Counted from the stretch's first letter, positions 28,808-38,970 are shown. The stretch is 64,000 bases of DNA from an uncultured Pseudohongiella sp. (GCA_902537815.1 CACBCS010000007.1:1-64000); one strand, 5' to 3'. Numbers and translations are program-made. The notes: generated by a model not told the origin, from the letters alone.

Positions 28808-31303
28808 GTGCACAGAACTATGACTTCGAAGATCGCCCGGCTCTATTCCCACTCTGTTTTTGAAAGACCAAAGCTGGTCATTGTCATGCTGCTGGCGCTG
28901 GTGGTCTTTTTTGCCTGGCACGCGCAGAATTTCCGGCTGGATGCGTCGGCAGACTCCTTGCTGCTGGAAAATGACCCCGATCTTGAATTCTCAAGGGAGA
29001 TCAATAACCGCTACGGTACTGCCGATTCGGTAACTGTTGCCTACTCTCCTGACGGTAACTTATTTGACCCTGCCGAACTGCAGGTGCTCGGGCGCCTCAG
29101 TGAAGACCTTCTGGCCATTGATCGGGTGGAATCTGTGAACAGTATTCTGACCGTGCCAATTTTTGGTGATACCCCGCTTACCGGTATTTCTGAAGATTAC
29201 CTGACCCTGCTGGCACCGGAAACCGATCTTGCTGCGGCGCAAGAGGAGATCATGACCAGTCCGATTTTCCGCAATGCGCTGCTGAGTCCTGACGGTGAGA
29301 CAGCCGGTATTCAGGTGAGCTTTGCCCTCGACGAAAAAGCCCGCTCGTTGGTTAATCGTCGCTCGGAGCTGCGGATTCTGAGCCGCGCCGGCGACGCCAG
29401 CCCTGAACAGTTGGCCGAGCTGATTCAGGTTGAGGCGGAATATGCCAATTACAGTGTGCAGGCGGCAGATCGGCAGCACGAATTAATCAGTGAAATACGG
29501 GCAACGCTCGATAGGTATCGGGATGGCGCGGAGATTTATCTGGGCGGCGCACCAATGATAGCCGACGATTTGGTGACCTTTGTGCAGGGCGATCTCAGTA
29601 GCTTCAGTATCGCCGTGGTTCTTCTTATTGTCTTTGCTCTTGGTCTTATTTTTCGCAAGTTACGATGGGTGGCAATACCGCTGGCCTGTTGCGCGGTAGC
29701 GGGCGTCATCATGGTCGGAGTCCTCGGACTGATGGACTGGCGTGTCACCGTTGTTTCTTCTAATTTTATTTCATTGCTGTTGATCATCACGATTTCACTC
29801 ACCGTGCATCTGACCGTACGCTATCGGGAATTAAGGGCGACCCGACACCACAGTGATCACGATAAGCTGCTCAGGCATGCGGTTCTCAGCATGTATCGCC
29901 CCTGCCTATACACGGCGCTGACTACCCTGGTCGCGTTCGGTTCTCTGGTTGTGAGCGGGATTTTGCCAATAATCACGTTTGGCTGGATGATGATGATGGG
30001 TGTGGTGACTGCTTTACTGGTCGCCTTCACACTTTTTCCTTCTATCATGAGCTTGCTCAAGACTGACGAAAGCGAGTTCGGTACTGGTCTTCGTCTGAAT
30101 TTGACCGGCTTTCTTGCCCGTGCGACAGACAGGTTGAACAACACAGTTCTGGTGATCTACGGCCTGATACTGCTGTTCAGCATGATGGGACTGAGCCAGC
30201 TGAGGGTGGAAAACAGCTTCATCGATTACTTCAGAGAAAGCACAGAAATTTATCAGGGCATGAGCCTGTTTGATGAGAAGCTCGGTGGCACTCTGTCCTT
30301 TGATGTTGTGGTCGATCTGCCAGATGGCGACGCGCCATTTGACGATGGATTTGATGATGGATTCGATGACGGGTTTTCAGACAGCGGCAGTGAAGACGCC
30401 TATTGGTTTACTGCCCCGAAAATGGAACAGATCAAAGCCATCCATGAATACCTTGATGCCGATCTGCAAACCGGCAAGGTGCTCTCGTTCGGCGCCATTG
30501 TGCAACTGGCTGAAAAACTCAATGGTAACCAGGAAGTAGATGGGTTTCTCTGGGCAATCCTTTACAACCGTATTCCCGAGGCGCTGAAGGATACTGTCCT
30601 GACCCCCTTTATCTCGGTCGCTGACAACCAGACCCGATTCAATGTCCGGGTGATCGAATCGGCGCCCGATCTGAATCGCAATGAGCTGTTGCAGCGCATA
30701 GAGCGCGGCGTTGAAGAAGAGTTTGGCTTGGCGGACGAGGACGTACGCGTTACCGGTATTCTGGTGATGTACAACAACGTCCTGCAGAGCCTGTTTCAAT
30801 CACAGATTCTGACGCTCGGAGTGGTGATGCTGGCCATCATGCTGATGTTTCTCGCCCTATTTCGCTCGCTCTCCATAGCGGTAATCTGCATTATCCCCAA
30901 TGCCATTGCTGCCGCATTTGTCCTTGGCATCATGGGTTGGGCACACATCCCGCTGGATATCATGACCATCACAATCGCAGCGATATCCGTTGGCATCGGG
31001 GTCGACAATACCATTCACTACATGCACCGGTTTAAGCGCGAGTTTCCCCGCTTCGGTGATTACCGCGCAACCATGCATTTCTGCCACAACAGTATCGGGC
31101 GAGCCATGTATTTTACGTCGATGACTATTGTCGCCGGCTTTTCTATTTTGGCGCTGTCGAATTTCATTCCGACGATTGTATTTGGACTGTTGACTAGTCT
31201 TGCCATGCTGGTTGCCTTGACCGGCTCTCTGACCCTGTTGCCCCAGTTGCTTATCTCTTTCAAACCTCTCGGTGCGGAGGAGGGTTCTGGCGGCCATGTC
31301 TGA
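28808..31303 (+). CDS. RND/MMPL family transporter
   Basis: 12-TM MMPL type; ISLTVHLTVRYRELR, GIGVDNTIHYMHRFKRE. Confidence 0.92.
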   Translation: MHRTMTSKIARLYSHSVFERPKLVIVMLLALVVFFAWHAQNFRLDASADSLLLENDPDLEFSREINNRYGTADSVTVAYSPDGNLFDPAELQVLGRLSEDLLAIDRVESVNSILTVPIFGDTPLTGISEDYLTLLAPETDLAAAQEEIMTSPIFRNALLSPDGETAGIQVSFALDEKARSLVNRRSELRILSRAGDASPEQLAELIQVEAEYANYSVQAADRQHELISEIRATLDRYRDGAEIYLGGAPMIADDLVTFVQGDLSSFSIAVVLLIVFALGLIFRKLRWVAIPLACCAVAGVIMVGVLGLMDWRVTVVSSNFISLLLIITISLTVHLTVRYRELRATRHHSDHDKLLRHAVLSMYRPCLYTALTTLVAFGSLVVSGILPIITFGWMMMMGVVTALLVAFTLFPSIMSLLKTDESEFGTGLRLNLTGFLARATDRLNNTVLVIYGLILLFSMMGLSQLRVENSFIDYFRESTEIYQGMSLFDEKLGGTLSFDVVVDLPDGDAPFDDGFDDGFDDGFSDSGSEDAYWFTAPKMEQIKAIHEYLDADLQTGKVLSFGAIVQLAEKLNGNQEVDGFLWAILYNRIPEALKDTVLTPFISVADNQTRFNVRVIESAPDLNRNELLQRIERGVEEEFGLADEDVRVTGILVMYNNVLQSLFQSQILTLGVVMLAIMLMFLALFRSLSIAVICIIPNAIAAAFVLGIMGWAHIPLDIMTITIAAISVGIGVDNTIHYMHRFKREFPRFGDYRATMHFCHNSIGRAMYFTSMTIVAGFSILALSNFIPTIVFGLLTSLAMLVALTGSLTLLPQLLISFKPLGAEEGSGGHV
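30341..30376 (+). repeat. three in-frame 12-bp repeats encoding (DDGF)3
   Basis: GACGATGGATTT GATGATGGATTC GATGACGGGTTT. Confidence 0.85.
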
Positions 31304-31397
31304 GTGGCACTGTTGCAAGCGCAGAGTAAGCGATCACAAGGCCACGCATGGCGAGTAGAGATGCAGAAGCTGACGCTCCGGATTTGATGAAGCAATC

Positions 31398-31820
31398 ATG
31401 ACATGCGTCTCTTTCCCAATGATACGGATCGGCTGCTGGCTTGGCAGCGCAATGTTGCTTGCGGCATGCGCCAAGACTGAGCCTGCGGCCGAAGCTCCGA
31501 TGAGCCTGCTGGCCACCTACATGCAGGATCCTGCGGCCGTTGAGCGCGGTGCCAGGATATACGACGGAACCTGCGCTCAGTTCTGTCACGAAGCAGAACC
31601 CCGCGTCGGGGAGGAAGTGAATCTGTTCGACTGTCAGTGGCGTTATGGCAATACCGCCGACGAGATTTTTCAGATAACAACATCAGGCATTCCGGGTACC
31701 CGGATGGTGGGTTATGGCAATAACTTTCCTGAAGGAAAACAGGACCTGTGGAAGTTGATTGCCTTCATAAAGACCAAGCAGCCTGAGTGTGAGACCAGTG
31801 AAATGCAAAAGATTCAATGA
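31398..31820 (+). CDS. c-type cytochrome-like lipoprotein with CX3CH motif
   Basis: Lipobox LLAACAK; GARIYDGTCAQFCHEAEP; ISEL-type downstream Met context. Confidence 0.75.
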   Translation: MTCVSFPMIRIGCWLGSAMLLAACAKTEPAAEAPMSLLATYMQDPAAVERGARIYDGTCAQFCHEAEPRVGEEVNLFDCQWRYGNTADEIFQITTSGIPGTRMVGYGNNFPEGKQDLWKLIAFIKTKQPECETSEMQKIQ

Positions 31821-31831
31821 GGAAGGAAACC

Positions 31832-32422
31832 ATGCACAGCACCCAGGAAGATGACAAGCCGGCCACTCAGACTCCAGCCAGATCCGGATTTATGGATGAG
31901 AAGCTGTTTAAGTCGCGCGCTATCACCCTATTCGGCAGTATTGATGACAAGCTTGCCCGATCGGTCACTGAGCGGCTTCTGGCACTGGCCTCAGACGGCG
32001 ATGATCCGATCACTTTATACATCAGCTCGCCCGGCGGTCACGTTGAATCCGGCGATGTGATTTATGACATGATTAAATTTATTCAGCCGGTGGTCAAAGT
32101 GGTTGGCACGGGCTGGGTGGCCAGCGCGGCAACAACGATCTATCTGGCCGCAGAGAAAGAAAATCGCTTTTCTTTGCCGAATACCCGCTTTCTGGTGCAT
32201 CAGCCTCTGGGTGGTGCCCGTGGCGATGCTACCGATATCGCTATTCAGGCAGAACAGATTGTCAAAATGAGAGCGCGGATTAATAAGCTGATCGCAAACG
32301 AAACGGGCCAGCCCCTTGATCGTGTTGCCCAGGATACAGATCGCGACTACTGGATGACCGTGGAAGAGGCCGTTGAATATGGCATCGTAGGTAAAGTCAT
32401 CAGCTCTGTTTCAGATATCTAG
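31832..32422 (+). CDS. ClpP family serine protease (paralog)
   Basis: YISSPGGHVESGDVIYDMIKFI; GWVASAATTIYLAA; RFLVHQPLGG; RDYWMTVEEAVEYGIV; AGGAAGG RBS. Confidence 0.9.
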   Translation: MHSTQEDDKPATQTPARSGFMDEKLFKSRAITLFGSIDDKLARSVTERLLALASDGDDPITLYISSPGGHVESGDVIYDMIKFIQPVVKVVGTGWVASAATTIYLAAEKENRFSLPNTRFLVHQPLGGARGDATDIAIQAEQIVKMRARINKLIANETGQPLDRVAQDTDRDYWMTVEEAVEYGIVGKVISSVSDI

Positions 32423-32907
32423 TTGTTCGAGTCTGATGCCGCCTGGCCGGCGACTTTCCTGAAGATTGCCTGGCGGCCCTGCGACAGCGCACACACTACC
32501 ATGAATTCGGGCTGACAGCTGGCGGCGGATAGTACGGCCGTCTTTGCGTCCAGTAATTCAGCCCGGATGACGCCGGTGGCGCCGGCGTATTCGACCTCTA
32601 CGCGGGCAATATTACCGTCTACTTTGCCGTCTCCGCTGGACCAGATCTGCCCCATGGATTCTATTTGTTTGATCTTCAGCAACCCGTTGTCTGATGTCAC
32701 TCCGATTCTGAACAGGGTGCCTTCAGCGAGCCATTCTCCTTCCCAGTCCGCGTTTGCTACCTGAGTCTGGGCCGTCACCGGCCCCTGCGCGGCGCTCAGG
32801 CTCATCAGCAGCAAAGCCATCAAGCCTCGCCGTTGCATTGCCCGGCCGTGTGGTCGGGCATATTGCAGCGTTCGCTTCTGAAGTAATCTCTGAATTGGCT
32901 CAAGCAA
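32419..32907 (-). CDS. hypothetical secreted protein
   Basis: Signal-peptide-like N-terminus; overlaps the upstream NnrU-like gene by 8 nt. Confidence 0.65.
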   Translation of the reverse strand: MLEPIQRLLQKRTLQYARPHGRAMQRRGLMALLLMSLSAAQGPVTAQTQVANADWEGEWLAEGTLFRIGVTSDNGLLKIKQIESMGQIWSSGDGKVDGNIARVEVEYAGATGVIRAELLDAKTAVLSAASCQPEFMVVCALSQGRQAIFRKVAGQAASDSNN

Positions 32908-33460
32908 AGTTCAATCCCACGCCAAACAGGTGTCCATGAAATAGCGCCACCAGGGCGTACAAGAGCGATCCAAGCAGAATCGCTATCGCATCCCAAACAA
33001 TACCCGGGGCACGCGAGACAGGCCTCGCAGTTCCCCACATCGTAACAAACTTTAGCATGCTCCATATCGCGAAGCTGCCGAATAGCAGAATCGAAGCGAG
33101 ATCGCCATTTGACCAGAGATGCGCAAGCCCCCAGAGTCCAACCCCCAAAAGCATGGGATTGCGGGTTACTGCAGCGAGGTGGGAGAGAGGGATATTGCCG
33201 GCGGTCACCAGGATTATCCCAGGCAACATCAGAAAGTGACTGACCACACGCCACTCGAATGGCGGCTGCCAGACCATGAAAAAAGTGGCCTGGCTTTTGC
33301 CCAGCACAATCAGTCCGAGACCGATGGCAGTTGCCAGGCTGAAGGTGCCTTTATAGGTAGCCTCTGAAGGCAGTTTGACAACTATGCCATCGCGTAGTCC
33401 CATTTCGCGCAGCAGGTGTGGGATAAAAAACAGCAGCAGGCCAATAACAAGAAGGGGCAT
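32900..33460 (-). CDS. NnrU family membrane protein
   Basis: FFIPHLLREMGLRDGIV...VTRNPMLLGVGLWGLAHLWSNGDLASILLFGSFAIWS. Confidence 0.88.
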   Translation of the reverse strand: MPLLVIGLLLFFIPHLLREMGLRDGIVVKLPSEATYKGTFSLATAIGLGLIVLGKSQATFFMVWQPPFEWRVVSHFLMLPGIILVTAGNIPLSHLAAVTRNPMLLGVGLWGLAHLWSNGDLASILLFGSFAIWSMLKFVTMWGTARPVSRAPGIVWDAIAILLGSLLYALVALFHGHLFGVGLNFA

Positions 33461-33467
33461 GTGGCTG

Positions 33468-35684
33468 TTACGCCTTGGCCAGTGTGCTGTTATGCCTGAA
33501 ACTGTGTTTGCTGAGAGGAAGCTCCCTGATTCGCTGGCCCGTCAGAATATAAATTGCATTCGTGACCGCCGCGGCGATCGGAGGCGTTGCGGGTTCACCT
33601 AGTCCACCGAGACTGGCTCCTGACTCGATCAGGTGCACATCAATTTCCGGCGAAGTTGCCATTCGGACCATCTCATAATCAGGAAAGTTATTCTGACTGA
33701 CCCGACCTTCCTTTATCGTGATTTCGCCGTACATCGCGGCAGTGAGGCCAAAAATGACGCCAGATTCTATCTGGGCCTTGGCCGTGTCCGGATTGACCAC
33801 CCAGCCACAATCAATCGCCGCCGTGACTTTGTGCACAACGGGCTTGCCATCCGATCCAATGGAGACTTCGGCAATCTCGGCGCAGATACTGCCGAAACTT
33901 TCCTGCACCGCTATGCCCAAGGCACGACCTTCGGGCAGGTTTCTGCCATACCCTGCGGCTTCCGCTGCGACCTGCAAAACCTGCTGATGTCGCGGATGTT
34001 TGTTGAGGAGCTCCATACGGAACTGAAAGGGATTGGTTCCCGCGCGATGGGCCAGTTCATCAATGAATGACTCGGTAAAAAACGTCTGCTGTGAGTGATC
34101 CACGCTGCGCCATGCGGCAATTGGCACATGGGTATCTCCGTCGACGACTCTGATCGATTGGTGGTCGACGGCGTAGGGAATGTGGGCTGCCCCCGGAGTC
34201 TGGATTGGACCTGTGTATCTGTTATGCCACGCTAAAATGTTGCCGTTAGAGTCCAGGCCTGCTTTGAAATTGGAAGTAGCCGCCGGGCGATAATAGTCCT
34301 GCTGCATGTCGTCTTCACGGCTGAACACGGTCTTCACCGGAACGCTGAACTGCATGGCAATTTTCGTGGCATGATCAATGACGTTCCAGTTGAAGGGCAG
34401 GCGGCGACCGAATCCGCCTCCCAAGTAGCTCGGATGATGTGTTACTGCGCGTTCATTCAGCCCGGCAACCGAGGCCACCCGGCCGCGCACGGCCAGCGGG
34501 TCTTGAGTGCTGGTCCAGACATCAGCGCGACCGTTTTGAATGTGCACTGTGCAGTTCATCGGCTCCATCGGGGCATGGGCCAGATAGGGAACGCGATAGC
34601 TGGCCTCGATTATTTCACTGGCCTGAGTCAGACTTGCCTCTGCGTCTCCGGCTTCAAAATCCTTGCTGCCTTCGCTGCGGGTCAGTTCCTCGTCAAAGCG
34701 TGCCGCAATGTCTGCGCTGGAAACTGAATCGTTGTCAGAACGCTCAAACTCGGCTGACACTTCCTTCAGGGCTTCTTTCGCGCGCCAGTAGTTGTCGGCT
34801 ACAACAGCGACAGAATCTTCCAGCTCGATGACTTTTTTAACCCCCCGTCGCTCCAGAGCCTCAGTCGCATCAACTGAGACCAGCTTGGTACCGAACACCG
34901 GGGCCAGCCTGATTGCGGCGAATAACATGTCCTCTGTTTTGTAATCCAGGCCGTAGAAGGCACTGCCGTTGACCTTTGCGGGGATATCGACGCGCGACAA
35001 GGCTTTGCCCATGATGTTGAATTGCTTGCGCTCCTTGAGAGTGGGCGCCTCAGGCGGTTCCAGCCTGGCCGCCGCATCTGCCAGTTCGCCGTAACTTAAT
35101 GATTGCCCGCTGGCATTATGATGAACATAACTGAGAGCCGTGGTGCATTCGTCGGCCGGAACGCCCCAGCGCACTGCTGCGCATTGAATCAGCATTTCAC
35201 GGGCCGCTGCGCCGGCGACGCGCATTCCGAGCTGGCCGGTAAAACGAATGGACGCACTGCCTCCGGTGGTTTGCAGATTGCCAATTTGCGCAATTTTCAT
35301 CGCACTGGCTTCAATCAGCGGCATCAGAAATGAGGGGACGCCAAACTCACCGGCGAAGCCGATCGCCATGTCTCCGGCTGCGTACAGATCAGTTGCCGGT
35401 GCCTGTTCTATCCTGACCTGCTCCCAGGCCGCATCCAGCTCATCTGCAGCCATCATGGCCAGTGCGGTGTGACTGCCCTGACCCATCTCGGAATGATTCA
35501 CATAGACGGTTACCCGGTTGTCAGGGTCTATTTTCAAAAACGAGGTCAGGTATCTGGCCGAGCCCTCGCCGAGTGTGTCATTGGCAATTCGATGACCACT
35601 GGGTCTGGTGGCGGCATAGCCAATAGCCAGGCCGCCGCCGACCACAGCTGATGAAAGAATGAACCGGCGTCTTGAGATTTTCAT
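33468..35684 (-). CDS. molybdopterin-binding xanthine dehydrogenase family protein (isoquinoline 1-oxidoreductase beta subunit-like)
   Basis: Twin-arginine MKISRRRFILSS; GGFGRRLPFNW; SLGGLGEPATPPIAAAVTNAI. Confidence 0.93.
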   Translation of the reverse strand: MKISRRRFILSSAVVGGGLAIGYAATRPSGHRIANDTLGEGSARYLTSFLKIDPDNRVTVYVNHSEMGQGSHTALAMMAADELDAAWEQVRIEQAPATDLYAAGDMAIGFAGEFGVPSFLMPLIEASAMKIAQIGNLQTTGGSASIRFTGQLGMRVAGAAAREMLIQCAAVRWGVPADECTTALSYVHHNASGQSLSYGELADAAARLEPPEAPTLKERKQFNIMGKALSRVDIPAKVNGSAFYGLDYKTEDMLFAAIRLAPVFGTKLVSVDATEALERRGVKKVIELEDSVAVVADNYWRAKEALKEVSAEFERSDNDSVSSADIAARFDEELTRSEGSKDFEAGDAEASLTQASEIIEASYRVPYLAHAPMEPMNCTVHIQNGRADVWTSTQDPLAVRGRVASVAGLNERAVTHHPSYLGGGFGRRLPFNWNVIDHATKIAMQFSVPVKTVFSREDDMQQDYYRPAATSNFKAGLDSNGNILAWHNRYTGPIQTPGAAHIPYAVDHQSIRVVDGDTHVPIAAWRSVDHSQQTFFTESFIDELAHRAGTNPFQFRMELLNKHPRHQQVLQVAAEAAGYGRNLPEGRALGIAVQESFGSICAEIAEVSIGSDGKPVVHKVTAAIDCGWVVNPDTAKAQIESGVIFGLTAAMYGEITIKEGRVSQNNFPDYEMVRMATSPEIDVHLIESGASLGGLGEPATPPIAAAVTNAIYILTGQRIRELPLSKHSFRHNSTLAKA

Positions 35685-35701
35685 GGGTGCTCCCCTCCGG
35701 C

Positions 35702-36172
35702 CTAAGCGTTGGCGATTGCGCGAATCGCTTTTCGCACGCGTGGATAGGAGCCACAGCGGCAGACATTGTTGATGCTCGCATCGATTTCCGCATCGCTAGG
35801 ATTAGGGTTAGCTGTCAACAGAGATGACACGGCCATGATCATGCCTGACTGGCAGTAGCCGCATTGGGGAACCTGATGATCAATCCACGCTTTCTGTACG
35901 GCATTCAGATCCCCCGGTTCGTAGTGCGCCAGTGTTGATTCGGCAAGCCCTTCGATAGTGGTGATTTCCTGCCCCTGTACAGCCGAAACAGGCATGACAC
36001 AGCTTCTTACCGGATTGCCATTCACCTGCACCGTGCAGGCGCCACAGGAAGCCACGCCGCAGCCAAATTTGGTTCCCGTGAGTCCGAGCTCATCCCGCAA
36101 CGCCCATAACAGCGGCATTTCCGGTTCGACGTCGAGAGTGTATTCAGTGCCGTTTATTTTCAGAGTAGCCAT
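35702..36172 (-). CDS. (2Fe-2S)-binding protein, IorA-like
   Basis: GTKFGCGVASCGACTVQVNG; PQCGYCQSGMIM; NVCRCGSYPRVRKAI. Confidence 0.95.
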   Translation of the reverse strand: MATLKINGTEYTLDVEPEMPLLWALRDELGLTGTKFGCGVASCGACTVQVNGNPVRSCVMPVSAVQGQEITTIEGLAESTLAHYEPGDLNAVQKAWIDHQVPQCGYCQSGMIMAVSSLLTANPNPSDAEIDASINNVCRCGSYPRVRKAIRAIANA

Positions 36173-36309
36173 GCGCAGACATTTCCCTTTCAAAGGTCGG
36201 GAGATTGTAACGCGCGCGTGAGACTATTTCGACGTGCAAGGCGGCTGCTTCTCAGCATACACTGGGAATATTCGAACTCATTGCTACGGATCGGTCGCTT
36301 CCCTGAGCC

Positions 36310-37479
36310 ATGGAATTTGCATACAGCGCGCTAGAGAAGGTAATTTTTTACGAGGCGGCAACAGCAGCCCTGCCGCAGCTTTTGCGCGACCTGAGTTACC
36401 AGCGGCCGTTTGTGGTTGCCTCCCGGACTCTGGCTGAAAAGACCGGTGACCTCAGTGCCTTGCGACAGGCCCTGCCGGTTGAACTGGCCGGTTTCAACAA
36501 GGCTATTCGGTCGCACACGCCTCGTGAAGATGCGCTGGAGCTGCTTGATCAGGTCAGGGAGAGCGGAGCCGATGTCATCATCAGCGTCGGCGGGGGTTCG
36601 GTAATCGACGCCGGCAAATTTGTTCAGCTGGCAATCGAGCAGGGCCTCAAGCACGAATCAGAAATTCTAGAATACGCGCAGCAGGGCAACGGCAGTCAGG
36701 GGCCGAAGCACGGTGATTTTCGACTTTTCTCCAGCACCGACAAGATTCGGCAGCTTGCCATTCCTACCACGCTCTCCGGCGCCGAATTCAGCAACGCAGC
36801 GGGTGTACTGAACAGCAGTTCGGGCAGTAAAGAGGGCTATCGAGGCCCCCGGCTTTGCCCTCAGGCAGTTGTTTACGATCCGGAACTGGCCGGGCACACG
36901 CCGTCCTGGCTCTGGTTATCGACAGCCATACGGTCATTGGATCATGCAATAGAGGGTTTCTGTTCTGGCCAGAGCTCAGCCTATCTTGACGGTCATTTTT
37001 TGCATGCCATCACTCTGTTCAGCCAGTCCTTACCGGCGGCGAGTCTCTCTCAGAGCGATCAAGGCGCGGTCAATCTGAATCAGCAAGCCGTCTGGCTGGC
37101 CTGTTGCGGCCTCGGGTCAGTTCCCCACGGGGCGAGTCACGGAATCGGTTACATACTCGGTGCCATGTGTGCCATTCCGCATGGCTATACCTCATGCGTG
37201 ATGTTGCCTGCGGTGCTCGAGTGGAATGCCACCGTCCTCGGTGAGAAGAGCCGCGCTATTACCGACGCCATGGGCCAAGGCTCACAGGATGCTCATGTGG
37301 TGGTAAAGACGCTGATCAGCGAACTGGGCCTGCCCACCAGCCTGCGGCAGCTCGACGTTCCCCGACATCTGCTACAGCAGATTGCCGAGCGCGCCTACGC
37401 TCATCCCGTAGTGCGCAAGAATCCCCGCCCGATAGTCAGTGCTGCTGATGTGAGCGCCATACTGGAGATCGCCTGGTAG
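36310..37479 (+). CDS. iron-containing alcohol dehydrogenase (maleylacetate reductase-like)
   Basis: GGGSVIDAGKFV; IPTTLSGAEFSNAAG; RSLDHAIEG; GASHGIGYILGAMCAIPHGYTSCVMLPAVLEWN. Confidence 0.92.
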   Translation: MEFAYSALEKVIFYEAATAALPQLLRDLSYQRPFVVASRTLAEKTGDLSALRQALPVELAGFNKAIRSHTPREDALELLDQVRESGADVIISVGGGSVIDAGKFVQLAIEQGLKHESEILEYAQQGNGSQGPKHGDFRLFSSTDKIRQLAIPTTLSGAEFSNAAGVLNSSSGSKEGYRGPRLCPQAVVYDPELAGHTPSWLWLSTAIRSLDHAIEGFCSGQSSAYLDGHFLHAITLFSQSLPAASLSQSDQGAVNLNQQAVWLACCGLGSVPHGASHGIGYILGAMCAIPHGYTSCVMLPAVLEWNATVLGEKSRAITDAMGQGSQDAHVVVKTLISELGLPTSLRQLDVPRHLLQQIAERAYAHPVVRKNPRPIVSAADVSAILEIAW

Positions 37480-37518
37480 GCACTCGTGACCACTCAATCC
37501 AAATTCGAAACCGCATCT

Positions 37519-38391
37519 ATGAATACAGTCAGGCCGCGCCAGCTGTTGGTGATCCTGGCGCTGATGATTGCGTGCGCTCCCACCGGTTCCAAGGCGCAGT
37601 TCATCCGATTTGCAGAAGCGCCGCAGGACTGGCACGGCAGTTTGCAGACCTCAGTGAGCCGCTACCGCAGCGATTACGGAGTCGAGCTTGATCTGGTAGC
37701 GGCCGTGCATGTTGCAGACAAGCGCTACTATGACAAGCTGAACGCCTATTTTGCCGGCAGGGATTTGGTGCTCTACGAGCTGGTGACAGATGGCAACAGT
37801 ACTTATTCCACGCGGGGTATGTCAGAAAGCGGACTGTCGGTAGTGGGATGGCTGCAGGCCACTGCTGCAAGCTTGCTCGGACTTCGCTTTCAACTCGATG
37901 AGATCGCCTATGGCGCAAGCAACTTTCGGCACGCTGATCTAAGTGTAAGCGAACTGCAGGCGATTATGGCGGCCAAACAGGAAAATTTTTTCACGCTGTT
38001 TGTCGCCATGGCCTCTGCTCAGCTGGCCAGTGAGCAGCAGGCGAGAATCAGAGAGAATTTACCGGCAAGCTCGTTTACCACCATGGCTCTGCTAAGTGCG
38101 GTGAGATCTGAAGATCGGAGTCAGGCTGTCAAATATTTACTGGGGAAAGAGCTGGGCCGAAGTGGCAGCATTGCGATCGATCCGGCCATGGAATCGCAAT
38201 TAACACTCCTGGGCGACCGGAATGAGGCGGCTCTCTCAGCGCTGAGGGATGTGCTTGAGCAAGGTCAGGCGCGCACTATCAGTCTGTTCTATGGCGCCGC
38301 CCACATGGCTGGCCTCGAAAGAGTCATTACCGGGGAACTGGGGTTTGAATTGGAAGAGCGGCTCTGGCTGGCGGCCTGGGAAATTCCATAG
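37519..38391 (+). CDS. TraB/GumN-like secreted protein
   Basis: Signal/lipobox MIACAPT; DLVAAVHVADKRYYDKLN...VLYE...DRNEAALSALRDVL...SLFYGAAHMAGLERVI. Confidence 0.75.
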   Translation: MNTVRPRQLLVILALMIACAPTGSKAQFIRFAEAPQDWHGSLQTSVSRYRSDYGVELDLVAAVHVADKRYYDKLNAYFAGRDLVLYELVTDGNSTYSTRGMSESGLSVVGWLQATAASLLGLRFQLDEIAYGASNFRHADLSVSELQAIMAAKQENFFTLFVAMASAQLASEQQARIRENLPASSFTTMALLSAVRSEDRSQAVKYLLGKELGRSGSIAIDPAMESQLTLLGDRNEAALSALRDVLEQGQARTISLFYGAAHMAGLERVITGELGFELEERLWLAAWEIP

Positions 38392-38594
38392 AACGCAAAT
38401 TTCGTTCCGATCGTTGACCCGGGGCATCGCATTGAGGTTGACTGACGCGCGATTTACAGGACAATAGGCACAGCTTAGCCGCAATTAAAGCAGCTCCAAG
38501 ACTCAGGAGCGGGGTATGCGAATTAACTGTTAATCGGGTGACTCCAGGCTTTCGTTGTTATTCTCTGTGTCTGATAGAAAAAGGGTTTTATGGT

Positions 38595-38957
38595 ATGAAG
38601 AAAATATTGAACGGATGGTTTGCAGTTACCTTGCTGGTATTGGTCGGTTGCGCTGCTTCGACGCCACCGGCTGTCGGGGTCTGGAACGTCGAGATGAACA
38701 CGCCACTGGGGGCTTTGCCCGCAACCTTGACTCTGAATGCGGACGGTACCGGCATGATGGGTTCGGATCAGCTGGGTGAAGCGCCGATTGACGGCGTTAT
38801 GTATGACGGTAATTCAGTCTCGTTCTCAGCAGAAGTCGATGCGCAGGGTCAGACTCTGGTCCTCGACTTTTCCGGCACAGTTGAGGGAGACTCGGTCTCC
38901 GGCGAATTTGGCAGTGATTTCGGCGCGTTCGCTGTGACCGGAACCCGGGCGCAGTAA
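38595..38957 (+). CDS. hypothetical lipoprotein
   Basis: Lipobox LVGCAAS. Confidence 0.75.
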   Translation: MKKILNGWFAVTLLVLVGCAASTPPAVGVWNVEMNTPLGALPATLTLNADGTGMMGSDQLGEAPIDGVMYDGNSVSFSAEVDAQGQTLVLDFSGTVEGDSVSGEFGSDFGAFAVTGTRAQ

Positions 38958-38970
38958 TAGCGACCGGTTG

